Positions 17,061-24,795 of a stretch of DNA of 42,936 nt are shown in pieces; within the stretch, counting starts at the first letter, position 1; each line of letters begins with the position of its first letter. The notes beneath the pieces were generated by a model, which was given only the letters and a program-made list of their open reading frames with translations, had not been told where the DNA came from and did not search any database. The position numbers were made by a program, and so were the translations under genes. Where the stretch lies: positions 1-42,936 of the forward strand of contig CAXXSP010000013.1 of the NCBI GenBank assembly GCA_963676605.2, read 5' to 3'. This DNA comes from SABI01 sp963676605. Its GTDB lineage: Bacteria; Spirochaetota; Spirochaetia; Sphaerochaetales; Sphaerochaetaceae.

Positions 17061-17888
17061 TTACCTTCTCTGTTCCTTTCTCCAGAGCACGGAAAAGGTG
17101 AGGAGGTAGATCATCTGGGCTGCCGCCTGAATGATCTCCGGTTTTGAGTACCACCCGATCAGCACGTTCCCGGCGATACCGATTACCCCTGTTTTATGGT
17201 CGAGTACGGTACCGCCCAGGTTGTACACTCTTGCGAATATCGCGGCATCTGAAGACAACAACTCAAGTGTCTTCAGTGCAGAAAGGAATTCGTGTATTGC
17301 ATATCCGAAGAGGTAGGCACCCTGAAGAATCAGGTAGATGAGTGTGATCCTGAATACTGTCCTGATATTGACGCGGATAAGCGAGGAATAGATCAGGTAC
17401 GAAAGAACTGCCGCTATGAGAACTCCTGAGAGCGTTCCCGTCAGATAGGACCCCTTCGCCTCTGCAGTAAAGGCGAACAGCGCGATTTCCGCTCCCTCTC
17501 GTGCAACTGCGACAACGGCGAGCAGGAAAAGTCCCCTGGCTGAAAGATTCAGGTTGACTGACTTCTTCACATCACCTGCGATATCACTGCCGTGACGCAG
17601 CATCCAATAGATGAAGTACGTGATGAACAGGACGGCGATAAGAGATGCCCCCGCTTCCCACAGCTTGCCGACCGCTGCGCTGCCCTGAGAGAGCGTTCCG
17701 GAAAGTATCCACAGAACAGCACCGAACAGGAGGGAGAGTACGATGCCTCCCGCCATCCCTTTTTTCACCGATCTGTTCAGATCGGTTCTCTTCAGATTAT
17801 GAAGGTACTCCAGAATCAGTGCGATGATGAGAAATGCTTCAAGGCCTTCACGGAGGCCGATAATAAAACCGGGTATAATCTGACTCAG
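17061..17888 (-). CDS. FTR1-family iron permease
   Basis: Membrane permease for iron, about 275 residues with seven likely helices. Two iron-path motifs of the REGxE type are visible, IGLREGLEAF at the N-terminus and VAREGAEIAL in helix 4. The first motif lies upstream of the first possible ATG/GTG/TTG start (17768), so the gene must begin further up. The frame is closed by TAA at 17903-17901, and between it and the motif there is no ATG, GTG or TTG. A perfect AAGGAG (17902-17897) is followed after 8 bp by CTG at 17888, so CTG initiation, or ATT/ATA at 17879/17876, is inferred. Unlike EfeU loci, no EfeO/EfeB-like partner is seen; an MFS gene follows. Confidence 0.88.
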   Translation of the reverse strand: MSQIIPGFIIGLREGLEAFLIIALILEYLHNLKRTDLNRSVKKGMAGGIVLSLLFGAVLWILSGTLSQGSAAVGKLWEAGASLIAVLFITYFIYWMLRHGSDIAGDVKKSVNLNLSARGLFLLAVVAVAREGAEIALFAFTAEAKGSYLTGTLSGVLIAAVLSYLIYSSLIRVNIRTVFRITLIYLILQGAYLFGYAIHEFLSALKTLELLSSDAAIFARVYNLGGTVLDHKTGVIGIAGNVLIGWYSKPEIIQAAAQMIYLLTFSVLWRKEQRR

Positions 17889-17915
17889 ACTGGTGACTCC
17901 TTATGTCTAGGAAGA

Positions 17916-17944
17916 TATCTAGCATGTTTATACGAGTTAATCAA
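17916..17944 (-). promoter_or_regulatory. Candidate promoter of the iron permease gene
   Basis: On the minus strand TTGATT (17944-17939) and TAGATA (17921-17916) are separated by 17 bp, about 20 bp before the AAGGAG site. I saw no convincing Fur box. Confidence 0.5.
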
Positions 17945-18152
17945 GACTTATAAAGTAGTAATTAAGTATGAAGCTGAAGATACGTATAAAATAAAGAATG
18001 TGAAAATAAAGTTAATACATGTTATTCATTGATGAGAGAGGCTTCTGCTGCCCGGCTTTCTTCTCTTCTCTCCGCTTCTCCATGCCCCTTGAATCTCGGA
18101 CGTTGCTGTGATACACATAGATAGATGCTTTATGTATAAGGAGGTTCAGGCA

Positions 18153-18305
18153 GTGAGTATCAGCAAAACACGTTCGGCTCTGTATAAGGCGGCACGGATC
18201 CTCGGAGATGTTCAGGCTGTGAAGAAGGGAAGGGTCGGGAAACGTCTGCTCCGCAGGACGACAGGACGTGCCACATCCCGCCTTCTTAAAAAGCTTTTCA
18301 AATAA
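18153..18305 (+). CDS. Small basic conserved hypothetical protein
   Basis: A 50-residue protein starting at GTG 18153, 8 bp after a strong AAGGAGG site. Its sequence (SISKTRSALYKAARILGDVQ, then a Lys/Arg-rich tail ending in LLKKLFK) is like short uncharacterised proteins I recall from several anaerobes. It is strongly basic, predicted helical and has no membrane segment, which would suit nucleic-acid binding, but nothing proves this. It stands alone between the iron permease (divergent) and the ATPase gene. An upstream ATG at 18108 is in frame but has no ribosome site. Confidence 0.65.
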   Translation: MSISKTRSALYKAARILGDVQAVKKGRVGKRLLRRTTGRATSRLLKKLFK

Positions 18306-18441
18306 ACACCTAATTCTGCCTCCATGTCTCTCAGAAAAACATAGAAGATACACGACTGCCGAGAGAGGGTTGTCCAATGCTCTCAGGCAATTCAGTTTGT
18401 CTGGAGGGTGAAGGATTTTCCATATCTATAGATGCGTATTA

Positions 18442-18491
18442 AGTAAAAATACTTTTTAATAAAAAATATTTTAATAAAAAGTATTTTTACT
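18442..18491. repeat. Perfect 17-bp inverted repeat before the ATPase gene
   Basis: AGTAAAAATACTTTTTA (18442-18458) and its exact reverse complement (18475-18491) flank a 16-base A/T loop. It ends 35 bp before the ATPase start. It could be an operator, a leader hairpin or the scar of a mobile element. Confidence 0.7.
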
Positions 18492-18526
18492 ACTAGATTT
18501 GTAAGTACGTTTATTGTAGGATATAC

Positions 18527-19921
18527 ATGAAAAGGAGAATTCCCCCTATGTTCGTAGGCAGAGAGGCAGAACTCAAGGATCTCAAGAACCTATTCCTCTC
18601 CGATACATTCGAATGTATTGTAGTGTACGGAAGAAGGAGAATCGGAAAAACCTCGCTGATTTCAAAAGCATGCGAGGGAGTGCGGACAATATTCCACCTC
18701 TCTACAATTACAACAGAAAAGAAGACTCTGTCCGACCTGTCTACCTCAGCGTTTGAGGGTTTGGGTGAGGGAGATGGTCTTGAATTTCGAACATTGGATG
18801 CCTTTCTTCAATATATTCACTTGAAAGCTCTTGAGGAGACTCTCGTGCTTGTGATCGATGAGCTGCCTTTTCTTGTGAAATCTATTTCAGATGCAATGGG
18901 TACTTTACAGAGATTTATCGATTTGAAGTTTCCTGATTCAAAGCTTAAATTGATACTTTCAGGATCTTCCGTGTCCTTCATGGAGCATCAGGTACTGGGT
19001 GAGAAGAGTCCTTTGTATGGTCGGAGAACTGCCCAGTTCAAGTTGAGACCTTTTGGGCTGAAAGAAACATCTATGATGTATGCAGGATCACAGGAAAATA
19101 CGATTCTGATTCAACTCTTTACGGGAGGTATTCCTCTCTATGTATCATACTTCTCTCCTAAAGAATCAATAGAAGATGGTGTTGGTCGTCTGTTTTTTAA
19201 CAGTAACGGACTCTTATATAATGAACCAATGAACATTTTGAACATGGAAGTTAATGAGCCTCAGACTTTCTTCACTGTTCTGGAATTGATCTCTCGCGGA
19301 GCAAACAAACAATCAGAACTTGCAGATAAAATCGGGATGTCCGTTCCCAATATTAAATATTATCTCACGATTTTACAGAATATGGGTATCATTGAGAGAA
19401 AGTTTCCTTTGGGTGAGACAAATCGGAAGAAAAGCATCTGGTTCATTAAGGATCACTTGTTCAACTTTTATTTTACTCACGTATATCCATTCAGATCCCT
19501 TATCGAACGGGGTGTTACTGATGGTGTCATTTCACGATTCAGAAACACGTTGTCGGCGTATGTCGGAAAGCCTTTTGAGGAACTGTGCAGAGAGTATGTA
19601 TTGAACTATTCCATGCTGCCCATTACCAGTATCGGTTCATGGTGGGGGACAGATCCTCGCTCAAGAAGAGAAGAGGAAATTGATGTGGTAGCAAAGACGT
19701 ATGATGGTGATACTCTTTTTGGAGAGTGTAAGTATACAAACGAGCCAATCGGTATTCGTATCTATACTGACCTGATCAGGATCAGTATGAACATACCCTG
19801 CAACAGAAACAGATATTATTGGTTTTTCTCCAAATCAGGCTTCACAAAAGAAATGTACAGAAAGGCAGAAAACAATATGTCGATTCACCTTGTGGAATTG
19901 AAGGATTTTTTCGAGTTTTAA
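18527..19921 (+). CDS. AAA ATPase with DUF234 (PD-(D/E)xK-like) C-terminus
   Basis: A 464-residue protein. Residues 10-45 give the family start FVGREAEL and Walker A GRRRIGKT (35-42); Walker B is LVLVIDELPFL near 106. A winged-helix segment follows (NKQSELADKIGMSVPNIKYY), then DUF234 with GKPFEELCREYV and a PD-(D/E)xK-type nuclease core EEIDVVAKTYDGD ... FGECKY. Such proteins are common in archaea and anaerobic bacteria, often in variable regions; their role is not established, and defence or toxin-like action has only been guessed. Start ATG 18527 has a weak TAGGA site. Codon use looks more A/T-rich than in the fab cluster, which together with the flanking repeat and IS suggests acquisition by transfer. 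Confidence 0.85.
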   Translation: MKRRIPPMFVGREAELKDLKNLFLSDTFECIVVYGRRRIGKTSLISKACEGVRTIFHLSTITTEKKTLSDLSTSAFEGLGEGDGLEFRTLDAFLQYIHLKALEETLVLVIDELPFLVKSISDAMGTLQRFIDLKFPDSKLKLILSGSSVSFMEHQVLGEKSPLYGRRTAQFKLRPFGLKETSMMYAGSQENTILIQLFTGGIPLYVSYFSPKESIEDGVGRLFFNSNGLLYNEPMNILNMEVNEPQTFFTVLELISRGANKQSELADKIGMSVPNIKYYLTILQNMGIIERKFPLGETNRKKSIWFIKDHLFNFYFTHVYPFRSLIERGVTDGVISRFRNTLSAYVGKPFEELCREYVLNYSMLPITSIGSWWGTDPRSRREEEIDVVAKTYDGDTLFGECKYTNEPIGIRIYTDLIRISMNIPCNRNRYYWFFSKSGFTKEMYRKAENNMSIHLVELKDFFEF

Positions 19922-20058
19922 TACCATAAGAAATCCACAGGCTAGGCCTGTGGTGCGGTAGGAGGTTATACCCGAACAATTGTTATTGAAAGAAGGGCCC
20001 CCTGTGATACAGTTGAATAGCGGTTCACAACGCATTCGAACAGAAAACAGGAGACCCA

Positions 20059-20475
20059 ATGACAGAACAGAGTTTAGCACACACGTGCTGGGATTGCACA
20101 TACCACATCGTGTGGATACCAAAGTATCGCAAGAAGGTGTTATATGGTGAGTGCCGAGAGGAACTGAAAAGTATACTCCGGCAACTATTGGATATGAAAA
20201 AGATAGAGATCGTGGAAGGATCCATAAGCAAAGATCACATCCACTTGAGCGTGAGAATACCGCCAAAAGAAGCGGTGTCAAAGATCATGGGCTATCTGAA
20301 AGGAAAGAGTGCCCTGATGCTGTACGACAGACACCCAGAATGGAGGCGGAGAACCGGTCGAGATAGAACTTTTTGGGCACGAGGGTACTATGTGAGCACA
20401 GTTGGAATCAACGAAGAGGTGATCAAAAAGTACATCCGGAATCAGGAAGAAGCTGACCGGTTCGGAGACGAATAA
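20059..20475 (+). CDS. tnpA: IS200/IS605 family transposase (HUH Y1)
   Basis: A 138-residue single-strand transposase. The HUH motif is His60-Ile-His62 in SKDHIHLSV and the catalytic tyrosine is Tyr125 in VIKKYIRNQEEAD. The N-terminus (CTYHIVWIPKYRKKVLYGE) is the family's strongly conserved beginning. The protein acts as a dimer on the hairpins at the element ends, excising and inserting one strand. Length is normal for TnpA (about 130-155) and the frame is complete, so the copy may be active. No accessory tnpB nuclease gene is present. Confidence 0.95.
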   Translation: MTEQSLAHTCWDCTYHIVWIPKYRKKVLYGECREELKSILRQLLDMKKIEIVEGSISKDHIHLSVRIPPKEAVSKIMGYLKGKSALMLYDRHPEWRRRTGRDRTFWARGYYVSTVGINEEVIKKYIRNQEEADRFGDE

Positions 20476-20477
20476 AG

Positions 20478-20586
20478 AACCCCTTTAGGGGTTGCGAGTA
20501 ATAGATGCAGTTGTGAATCGCAGCTTTAGCTGCAGCTGTAACAGGCCCTTATAGGGCGAATATCAAGCCACCGGCTATGCCGGTGG
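20478..20586 (+). repeat. Array of four short hairpins between tnpA and the right end
   Basis: Four hairpins with near-identical loops: AACCCC-TTTA-GGGGTT (20478-20493), GCAGC-TTTA-GCTGC (20520-20533), GCCCT-TAT-AGGGC (20545-20557), and the right-end hairpin with loop TAT (20568-20586). The first starts 2 bp after the tnpA stop. Confidence 0.65.
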
Positions 20587-20887
20587 TCATGACTACGTGC
20601 AAAAAACTTGCAGATGAAACATCTGTGTCAGATTCAGAAAAAAACAGGTACGTATTTCCATTGAATATGTTCAAGTGTTCAGGTCTGTGTGAGGTTTGTG
20701 GGAGCATGTGTTATAAACTGAGCAATTAGACGATATCTCATGAGGTCTGACCTGATCTTTTTCGGAAAGTATCATCATTCACCTAATCTTTACATTCACA
20801 ACAGGTTCTCTTTATTCGGGCATAGTATTCTTCGGTTGAAATTAAAAACGGAAAAGGAATCAGAATAAGATTCCGAAGGAGTTTTCC
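20587..20887 (+). other. Intergenic region before the exported-protein pair
   Basis: No gene was found. Near the end, GGAATC and GATTCC form a short stem-loop (about 20856-20874) directly before the GAAGGAG ribosome site of the next gene, where it could influence translation. No clear promoter was picked out. Confidence 0.4.
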
Positions 20888-21541
20888 ATGAATAAGAGAT
20901 CAATCGTTTTACTGCTTGCATTAGTGTTTCTCATGATCAGCGGATCACTGTTCGCCTATGGCGGTTATAAAGGATCATTCCAGGGGCGTGCCCTTCTGAG
21001 TGAAGAAGAGCTTGCCGAGATAGAAACTGACAGTGAGTCAGTCTCCTGGATCCCCGGACAGAGAGGAGCTGGAATGTGGATGAGTGATGAAGCCACGCAG
21101 GCAGCTCTGATGAACCGTCAGGGAAATGCACGCGGGTCAGCATACTATGCCGATGGCGTACACCCGATGGCACGGCAGGCGGGAGTGAGAAACGCTGGAT
21201 ACACCTACGGTTCCATGAGAGGTCAGGCAGCAGGTTCCTTTGCTCAGATGGGTCGGGGCGGTTATCAGAATGCTTCCTACACAACGAGAGGAATTGCCCA
21301 GCAGAACCCGATGGGCCGAACAGGGTATCAGAATGCATCCTACTCCATGATGGGTCGCGGTTCCTACCAGAATGCATCCGTCGGTATGAGAGGCGGCTAT
21401 GCATCAGCTGCACAGACTGGATACCGCATGGATCCTGAAGAGTGTATCTATCTGCAGAGCGGAGAACGTCAGTTCCTGAATCAGGAAGACAGGGGCTTCA
21501 CAGGCCGTCAGGCAGCAGGCAGAATGGGTTATACCCGTTAA
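20888..21541 (+). CDS. Exported protein with YQNAS repeats
   Basis: A 217-residue protein with a clear signal peptide (MNKRSIVLLLALVFLMISGS, cleavage probably after LFA). The mature part begins with LSEEELAEIETDSES and then has three spaced repeats, GGYQNASYTTRG, TGYQNASYSMMG and GSYQNASVGMRG, at about residues 120-175, in a Gly/Met/Arg/Gln-rich low-complexity context. I do not recognise a family. The next gene encodes a DUF2202 protein whose mature N-terminus has the similar EEQLAAIEQES, and only 14 bp separate them, so they probably form an operon and act together outside the cytoplasm. The start follows GAAGGAG. Confidence 0.75.
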   Translation: MNKRSIVLLLALVFLMISGSLFAYGGYKGSFQGRALLSEEELAEIETDSESVSWIPGQRGAGMWMSDEATQAALMNRQGNARGSAYYADGVHPMARQAGVRNAGYTYGSMRGQAAGSFAQMGRGGYQNASYTTRGIAQQNPMGRTGYQNASYSMMGRGSYQNASVGMRGGYASAAQTGYRMDPEECIYLQSGERQFLNQEDRGFTGRQAAGRMGYTR

Positions 21542-21555
21542 GAGAGAGGTAAATT

Positions 21556-22260
21556 ATGAATACGAAAAAAATTGGACTTATCACCATGATATTCCTTCTT
21601 GCAGGCACAGCGTTCCTGGCCGCAGAGGGCGTCACTGAAGAACAGCTTGCAGCTATCGAACAGGAAAGTGTCTACGAAGCATCCGCTGTAAGCGAAGAAG
21701 ACGGTATCCTTCTCATGAGAGAAGAAGAGAAGCTGGCACGGGATGTGTACCTTGCACTCTACGAGAAATGGAACATCAATGTATTCAATAACATCGCCCG
21801 CGCAGAGCAGCAGCATATGGATTCAATGGCATATCTGATGGATCAGCAGGGGATTGCAGACCCGGTCGCCTATGCGGCTCCCGGAGAGTTCACGATCGAA
21901 AAGATCGACAATCTGTACACTTCCCTTGTCGAGCAGGGGTCAGAATCACCGGTAGCGGCTCTCAAGGTCGGAGCTCTGATCGAGGATCTCGATATCGCAG
22001 ATCTCGAGGAGCTTCTGGCAGGAACTGATGATCAGCTGACAATTCAGGTGTATCAGAACCTGATCGCAGGAAGTGAGAATCATATGAGAGCCTTCATGAA
22101 TCAGCTTAGTATGTACGGTGAGACGTATGAGCCCGCCTACATCACTTCTGAGAGAATGGACGGTATTCTCTACGGTTCCATGGGCATGGGCAATGCCGGA
22201 TCAATGGGACGCGGAGCACCATCGAACAGCAGAGGCGGCGGCCACCACGGGTGGAACTGA
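21556..22260 (+). CDS. Exported DUF2202 (ferritin-like) protein
   Basis: A 234-residue protein with signal peptide (MNTKKIGLITMIFLLAGTAF, cleavage near LAA) followed by a DUF2202 domain at about residues 50-190. The motifs EEEKLARDVYLALYEKW, RAEQQHMDSM and GSENHMRAF have the E and ExxH spacing of ferritin-like di-iron helices. The tail is Gly/Met/His-rich (GMGNAGSMGRGAP, then GGGHHGWN), possibly metal-binding. Function in this family is unknown; metal or oxidative-stress handling in the periplasm is an inference. It is co-directional with the YQNAS protein and followed by an intrinsic terminator split by the group II intron. Confidence 0.88.
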   Translation: MNTKKIGLITMIFLLAGTAFLAAEGVTEEQLAAIEQESVYEASAVSEEDGILLMREEEKLARDVYLALYEKWNINVFNNIARAEQQHMDSMAYLMDQQGIADPVAYAAPGEFTIEKIDNLYTSLVEQGSESPVAALKVGALIEDLDIADLEELLAGTDDQLTIQVYQNLIAGSENHMRAFMNQLSMYGETYEPAYITSERMDGILYGSMGMGNAGSMGRGAPSNSRGGGHHGWN

Positions 22261-22280
22261 CCTCGAAAAAAATAGATCTG

Positions 22281-22313
22281 CAGCCGGGAAAGATTACTCC
22301 CGGCTGTAATTTT
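22281..22313 (+). terminator. Intrinsic terminator interrupted by the group II intron
   Basis: CAGCCGGGA and TCCCGGCTG form a perfect 9-bp stem (22281-22289 with 22298-22306), followed by TAATTTT. The T run breaks off at 22313 where the intron begins and continues as TT at 24209, after the intron's 3' end. Confidence 0.85.
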
Positions 22314-22782
22314 GTACGACGGGCATGTCATCATTCTTGGGTGAAAGTCCCAAGGGGCGTAGTTGTCAACGAACCCGATAGCGACTTGCAAGTTTCACAT
22401 CGTGAGGTGTGGGAGAGAGGAAGCAATAGCGAAATCGTGGCCTGACGAACAGAAACCTGATAGTAGGCGACCAAAGGGGACAAGCTGACAAAATACAGTA
22501 AAATCCAAAAGACAATATAACCTTTGGGCGTAAATCGGGTGGGTAAACGAGGAAAGAATGATGGCTTATCCCGTGAGGTCTCCACAGCGTACGAGGCTGC
22601 AATATCGCTTATGACGACGTAGTAACAACGAATGTGGAGAAGTCAGCAGAAGCCGTAGTAGTGACTGAGGAAACAGTCACGAAGGGCTGAACAACCAAAT
22701 ACCTTTCGAAAAGGAAAGGTCTGTCTGTGAATCCGAACGGCAATAGGCCTAGACAGGGGATGATACAGACGGAAAGGAAATT

Positions 22783-24138
22783 ATGAGAAAGGAAGACAGG
22801 TCAACACCGAACACAGAACTGTGTGAACAGCTGATTTCCTCCGCGAACATCCAGGATGCGATAAAGAAAGTGATGCAGAACAGAGGTTCTGCAGGCATTG
22901 ACGGTATGGGAGTTGATGAACTCCCAGCGTACTTTAACGCACATGGGAATGAAATTTGCGAACAGATTGTCACACGGACGTACAAACCTCAACCGGTACT
23001 TCGAAGAGAGATACCGAAAGATAATGGAGGTGTACGTCTGCTTGGAATACCCACAGCAGTGGATAGAGTAATCCAGCAGGCTCTTGTGCAGGTACTGACC
23101 CCCGTATTCGAACCGACATTCAGTGACCACAGCTTCGGCTTCAGACCGAACCGGAGTGCTGAAGATGCGGTTCGACTCGCCCAGACCTACATGTCCGAGG
23201 GCTACAAACACGTAGTCGATCTCGATCTGTCCAAGTTCTTCGATACAGTGAATCATGACATACTCATGGGACTGATAGACAAGTACATGGATGACAAGGA
23301 CGTGAGGAGACTCATCTACGTATTTCTTAAAAGCGGAGTGATGACAAACGGAAGTATGATGGCGACAGCCCTCGGGACTCCACAGGGAGGCCCACTGTCA
23401 CCGCTTCTTTCGAACATCTATTTAACCCCCTACGACAGGGAACTGGAGAAGAGGGGATTGAAATTCGTGAGATACGCTGATGACTGCAACATATTCACCA
23501 AGAGTAAGAGGTCATCTTACCGAGTGAGAGACAATGCGAAAAGCTACCTTGAGAGAAAACTGCAACTGACAGTGAACATGGAAAAGACGGAAGCGAGAAG
23601 AGCCGTAGGCTCAACTTTCCTCGGCTTCACATTCCTAACCGATGGGGAAAAAGGTCGACTTGGAATAACCCGACCTCAAGAAAAGAAACTGAAGAAACTT
23701 AAGGATCGGATACGACTCATCACGAAACGTAATCGTGGTGTAGCCATAGAAGTTGTCATTAGGGAACTCAACAGTGTTTTGAGAGGATGGATTGGTTATT
23801 TCGCTAGAAGCTTCATCAAGGGCTACCTTGAAGATCTCATGGGATGGATTCGGAGGCGAATCCGTCAGTATCTATGGAAACAGTGGAAGAACGGCAGAAA
23901 CAGGAAACACCGGCTCAGGCAACTGGGGATTGAAGAATGGAAACTGGCAAAATGGAAGCTTGGAAGCAACTCGTACTGGAAGATGTCAAATGCTGTGAAG
24001 ATACTCATGAAAAATGAGTTAATCCATAAACAGTATGGACTTGTGGATGCAGTGGAATATTATGAAAAACTCCATGCAAAACGCATGGAGAAGGACGGTA
24101 TTGTACTCGATTGGCGGTACAATAGTCTGTTTGGTTGA
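22783..24138 (+). CDS. ltrA: Group II intron reverse transcriptase/maturase
   Basis: A 451-residue intron-encoded protein. It has the RT fingers and palm (VVDLDLSKFFDTVNHD, TPQGGPLSPLLSNIYL, active site YADD at residues 231-234), followed by the thumb and a maturase (X) region with ELNSVLRGWIGYFA. There is no C-terminal HNH endonuclease, so mobility would rely on reverse splicing at single-stranded or hairpin sites, in line with the insertion after a terminator. The frame is intact. It assists splicing of its own intron RNA. Its stop codon lies at the beginning of domain V. Confidence 0.95.
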   Translation: MRKEDRSTPNTELCEQLISSANIQDAIKKVMQNRGSAGIDGMGVDELPAYFNAHGNEICEQIVTRTYKPQPVLRREIPKDNGGVRLLGIPTAVDRVIQQALVQVLTPVFEPTFSDHSFGFRPNRSAEDAVRLAQTYMSEGYKHVVDLDLSKFFDTVNHDILMGLIDKYMDDKDVRRLIYVFLKSGVMTNGSMMATALGTPQGGPLSPLLSNIYLTPYDRELEKRGLKFVRYADDCNIFTKSKRSSYRVRDNAKSYLERKLQLTVNMEKTEARRAVGSTFLGFTFLTDGEKGRLGITRPQEKKLKKLKDRIRLITKRNRGVAIEVVIRELNSVLRGWIGYFARSFIKGYLEDLMGWIRRRIRQYLWKQWKNGRNRKHRLRQLGIEEWKLAKWKLGSNSYWKMSNAVKILMKNELIHKQYGLVDAVEYYEKLHAKRMEKDGIVLDWRYNSLFG

Positions 24139-24208
24139 ACCGCCGTATGCCGAACGGCACGTACGGTGGTGTGAGAGGTTGGGGCCTAACGGCCCCCGCC
24201 TACTCGAT
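24137..24208 (+). ncRNA. Group II intron domains V and VI
   Basis: Domain V starts at 24137 with GAACCGCCGTATGCC, pairing back through GGCACGTACGGTGGT. Domain VI follows (GGGGCC/GGCCCC stem) with a likely branch-point A in CCTACTCGAT close to the 3' end. Domain V is the catalytic core of the ribozyme. Confidence 0.8.
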
Positions 24209-24251
24209 TTGTCTTCTCAGTTGTTATTCTTATATAACCAGGAGGTGAAAC

Positions 24252-24329
24252 ATGATAAGGATAAAGTACTGTGTCCTTGCAGGTGTCCTCACCGTCGTAT
24301 TGATCGTTCTCGTCGCAGTCGGCGGTTGA
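24252..24329 (+). CDS. Small hydrophobic peptide (25 residues)
   Basis: A short frame with a perfect AGGAGG site 6 bp before ATG 24252. The product starts MIRIKYCVLAG and continues as one hydrophobic segment to VAVGG, so it is predicted to sit in the membrane with a short basic N-terminus. A strong terminator follows 45 bp after the stop, supporting a real transcription unit. The size and form resemble small membrane proteins or type I toxins, but no family was recognised. The group II intron now lies 43 bp upstream and may separate it from an earlier promoter; TTGTCT at 24209 and TATATA at 24231 are a possible but badly placed promoter. Confidence 0.5.
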   Translation: MIRIKYCVLAGVLTVVLIVLVAVGG

Positions 24330-24373
24330 GATAGAGTTTCCTACTTAGTTGATTATGCCAAGCTGTGGCTTTT

Positions 24374-24406
24374 GTTCTTCGTCTGCTGACGTGAAGAACT
24401 TTTTTT
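24374..24406 (+). terminator. Intrinsic terminator after the small peptide gene
   Basis: GTTCTTC pairs with GAAGAAC, with an inner CGTC/GACG helix and a small bulge, followed by seven T. Confidence 0.8.
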
Positions 24407-24795
24407 ACATTCCTGTAAAGAAATGTATCCACTATCTTCAAGCTGAACGCACCATATCTCTCTGATGCTTGATTGAGGCTGTGAGGACTGGATGCGGTTT
24501 TAAGGACAGGAATAGAGGTTGTTTCCTGGAGCCTCCCCTGACATAACAGAAATTTGTATATGGTGTATTTCTGACATACATTACTGAAATATGTACATGA
24601 TAAAAAAATACTTTCAAATAAATCCTTATTTATAATTGAGATATGTCTCCTGTGTGACACGTCTTATGACAGAACAAGGTGTTTTTATATACAAGTACAC
24701 TTTATTTTTACGTTTAAATAGTGTAGACTATGGAAAGCTTAACCCGATATATTCTACCGCCCCGTGAAACTAAACTGATCTATGGAGAGACACTG
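24407..24795 (+). other. Intergenic region without recognisable gene
   Basis: A/T-rich DNA before the Nudix gene. Long frames on the minus strand here lack ribosome sites and family likeness. I see no repeat or clear RNA in it. Confidence 0.4.

Larger units (their letters stand above)
19935..20586 (+). mobile_element. IS200/IS605-family element, TnpA only
   Basis: The element spans the left hairpin (arms CCACAGGC and GCCTGTGG, 19935-19953) to the right hairpin (arms CCACCGGC and GCCGGTGG, 20568-20586), with tnpA between and no tnpB. Exact cleavage points lie a few bases outside the hairpins. It sits 13 bp after the ATPase stop codon and leaves that gene intact. Confidence 0.85.
22314..24208 (+). 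mobile_element. Group II intron with encoded reverse transcriptase
   Basis: The 1.9-kb intron runs from GTACGAC (22314; consensus start GUGYG) to CCTACTCGAT (ending 24208). It holds a ~470-nt structured 5' part, the reverse transcriptase gene in domain IV, and recognisable domains V and VI. The boundaries were set by the split terminator: joining 22313 to 24209 gives TAATTTTTTG after the hairpin. Insertion just after a terminator stem is typical of class C introns. All parts look complete, except that base 3 of the 5' end is A rather than G. Confidence 0.88.

Noticed and set aside
20478..20586. CRISPR-like array
   Set aside because: The units are short hairpins of different sequence without regular repeats and spacers, and no cas genes are present.
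20478..20586. Omega RNA of a TnpB nuclease
   Set aside because: No tnpB gene is present in the element.
24289..24660. Minus-strand frame of 123 codons behind the group II intron
   Set aside because: No ribosome site, it overlaps a plus-strand terminator and small gene, and shows no recognisable domain.
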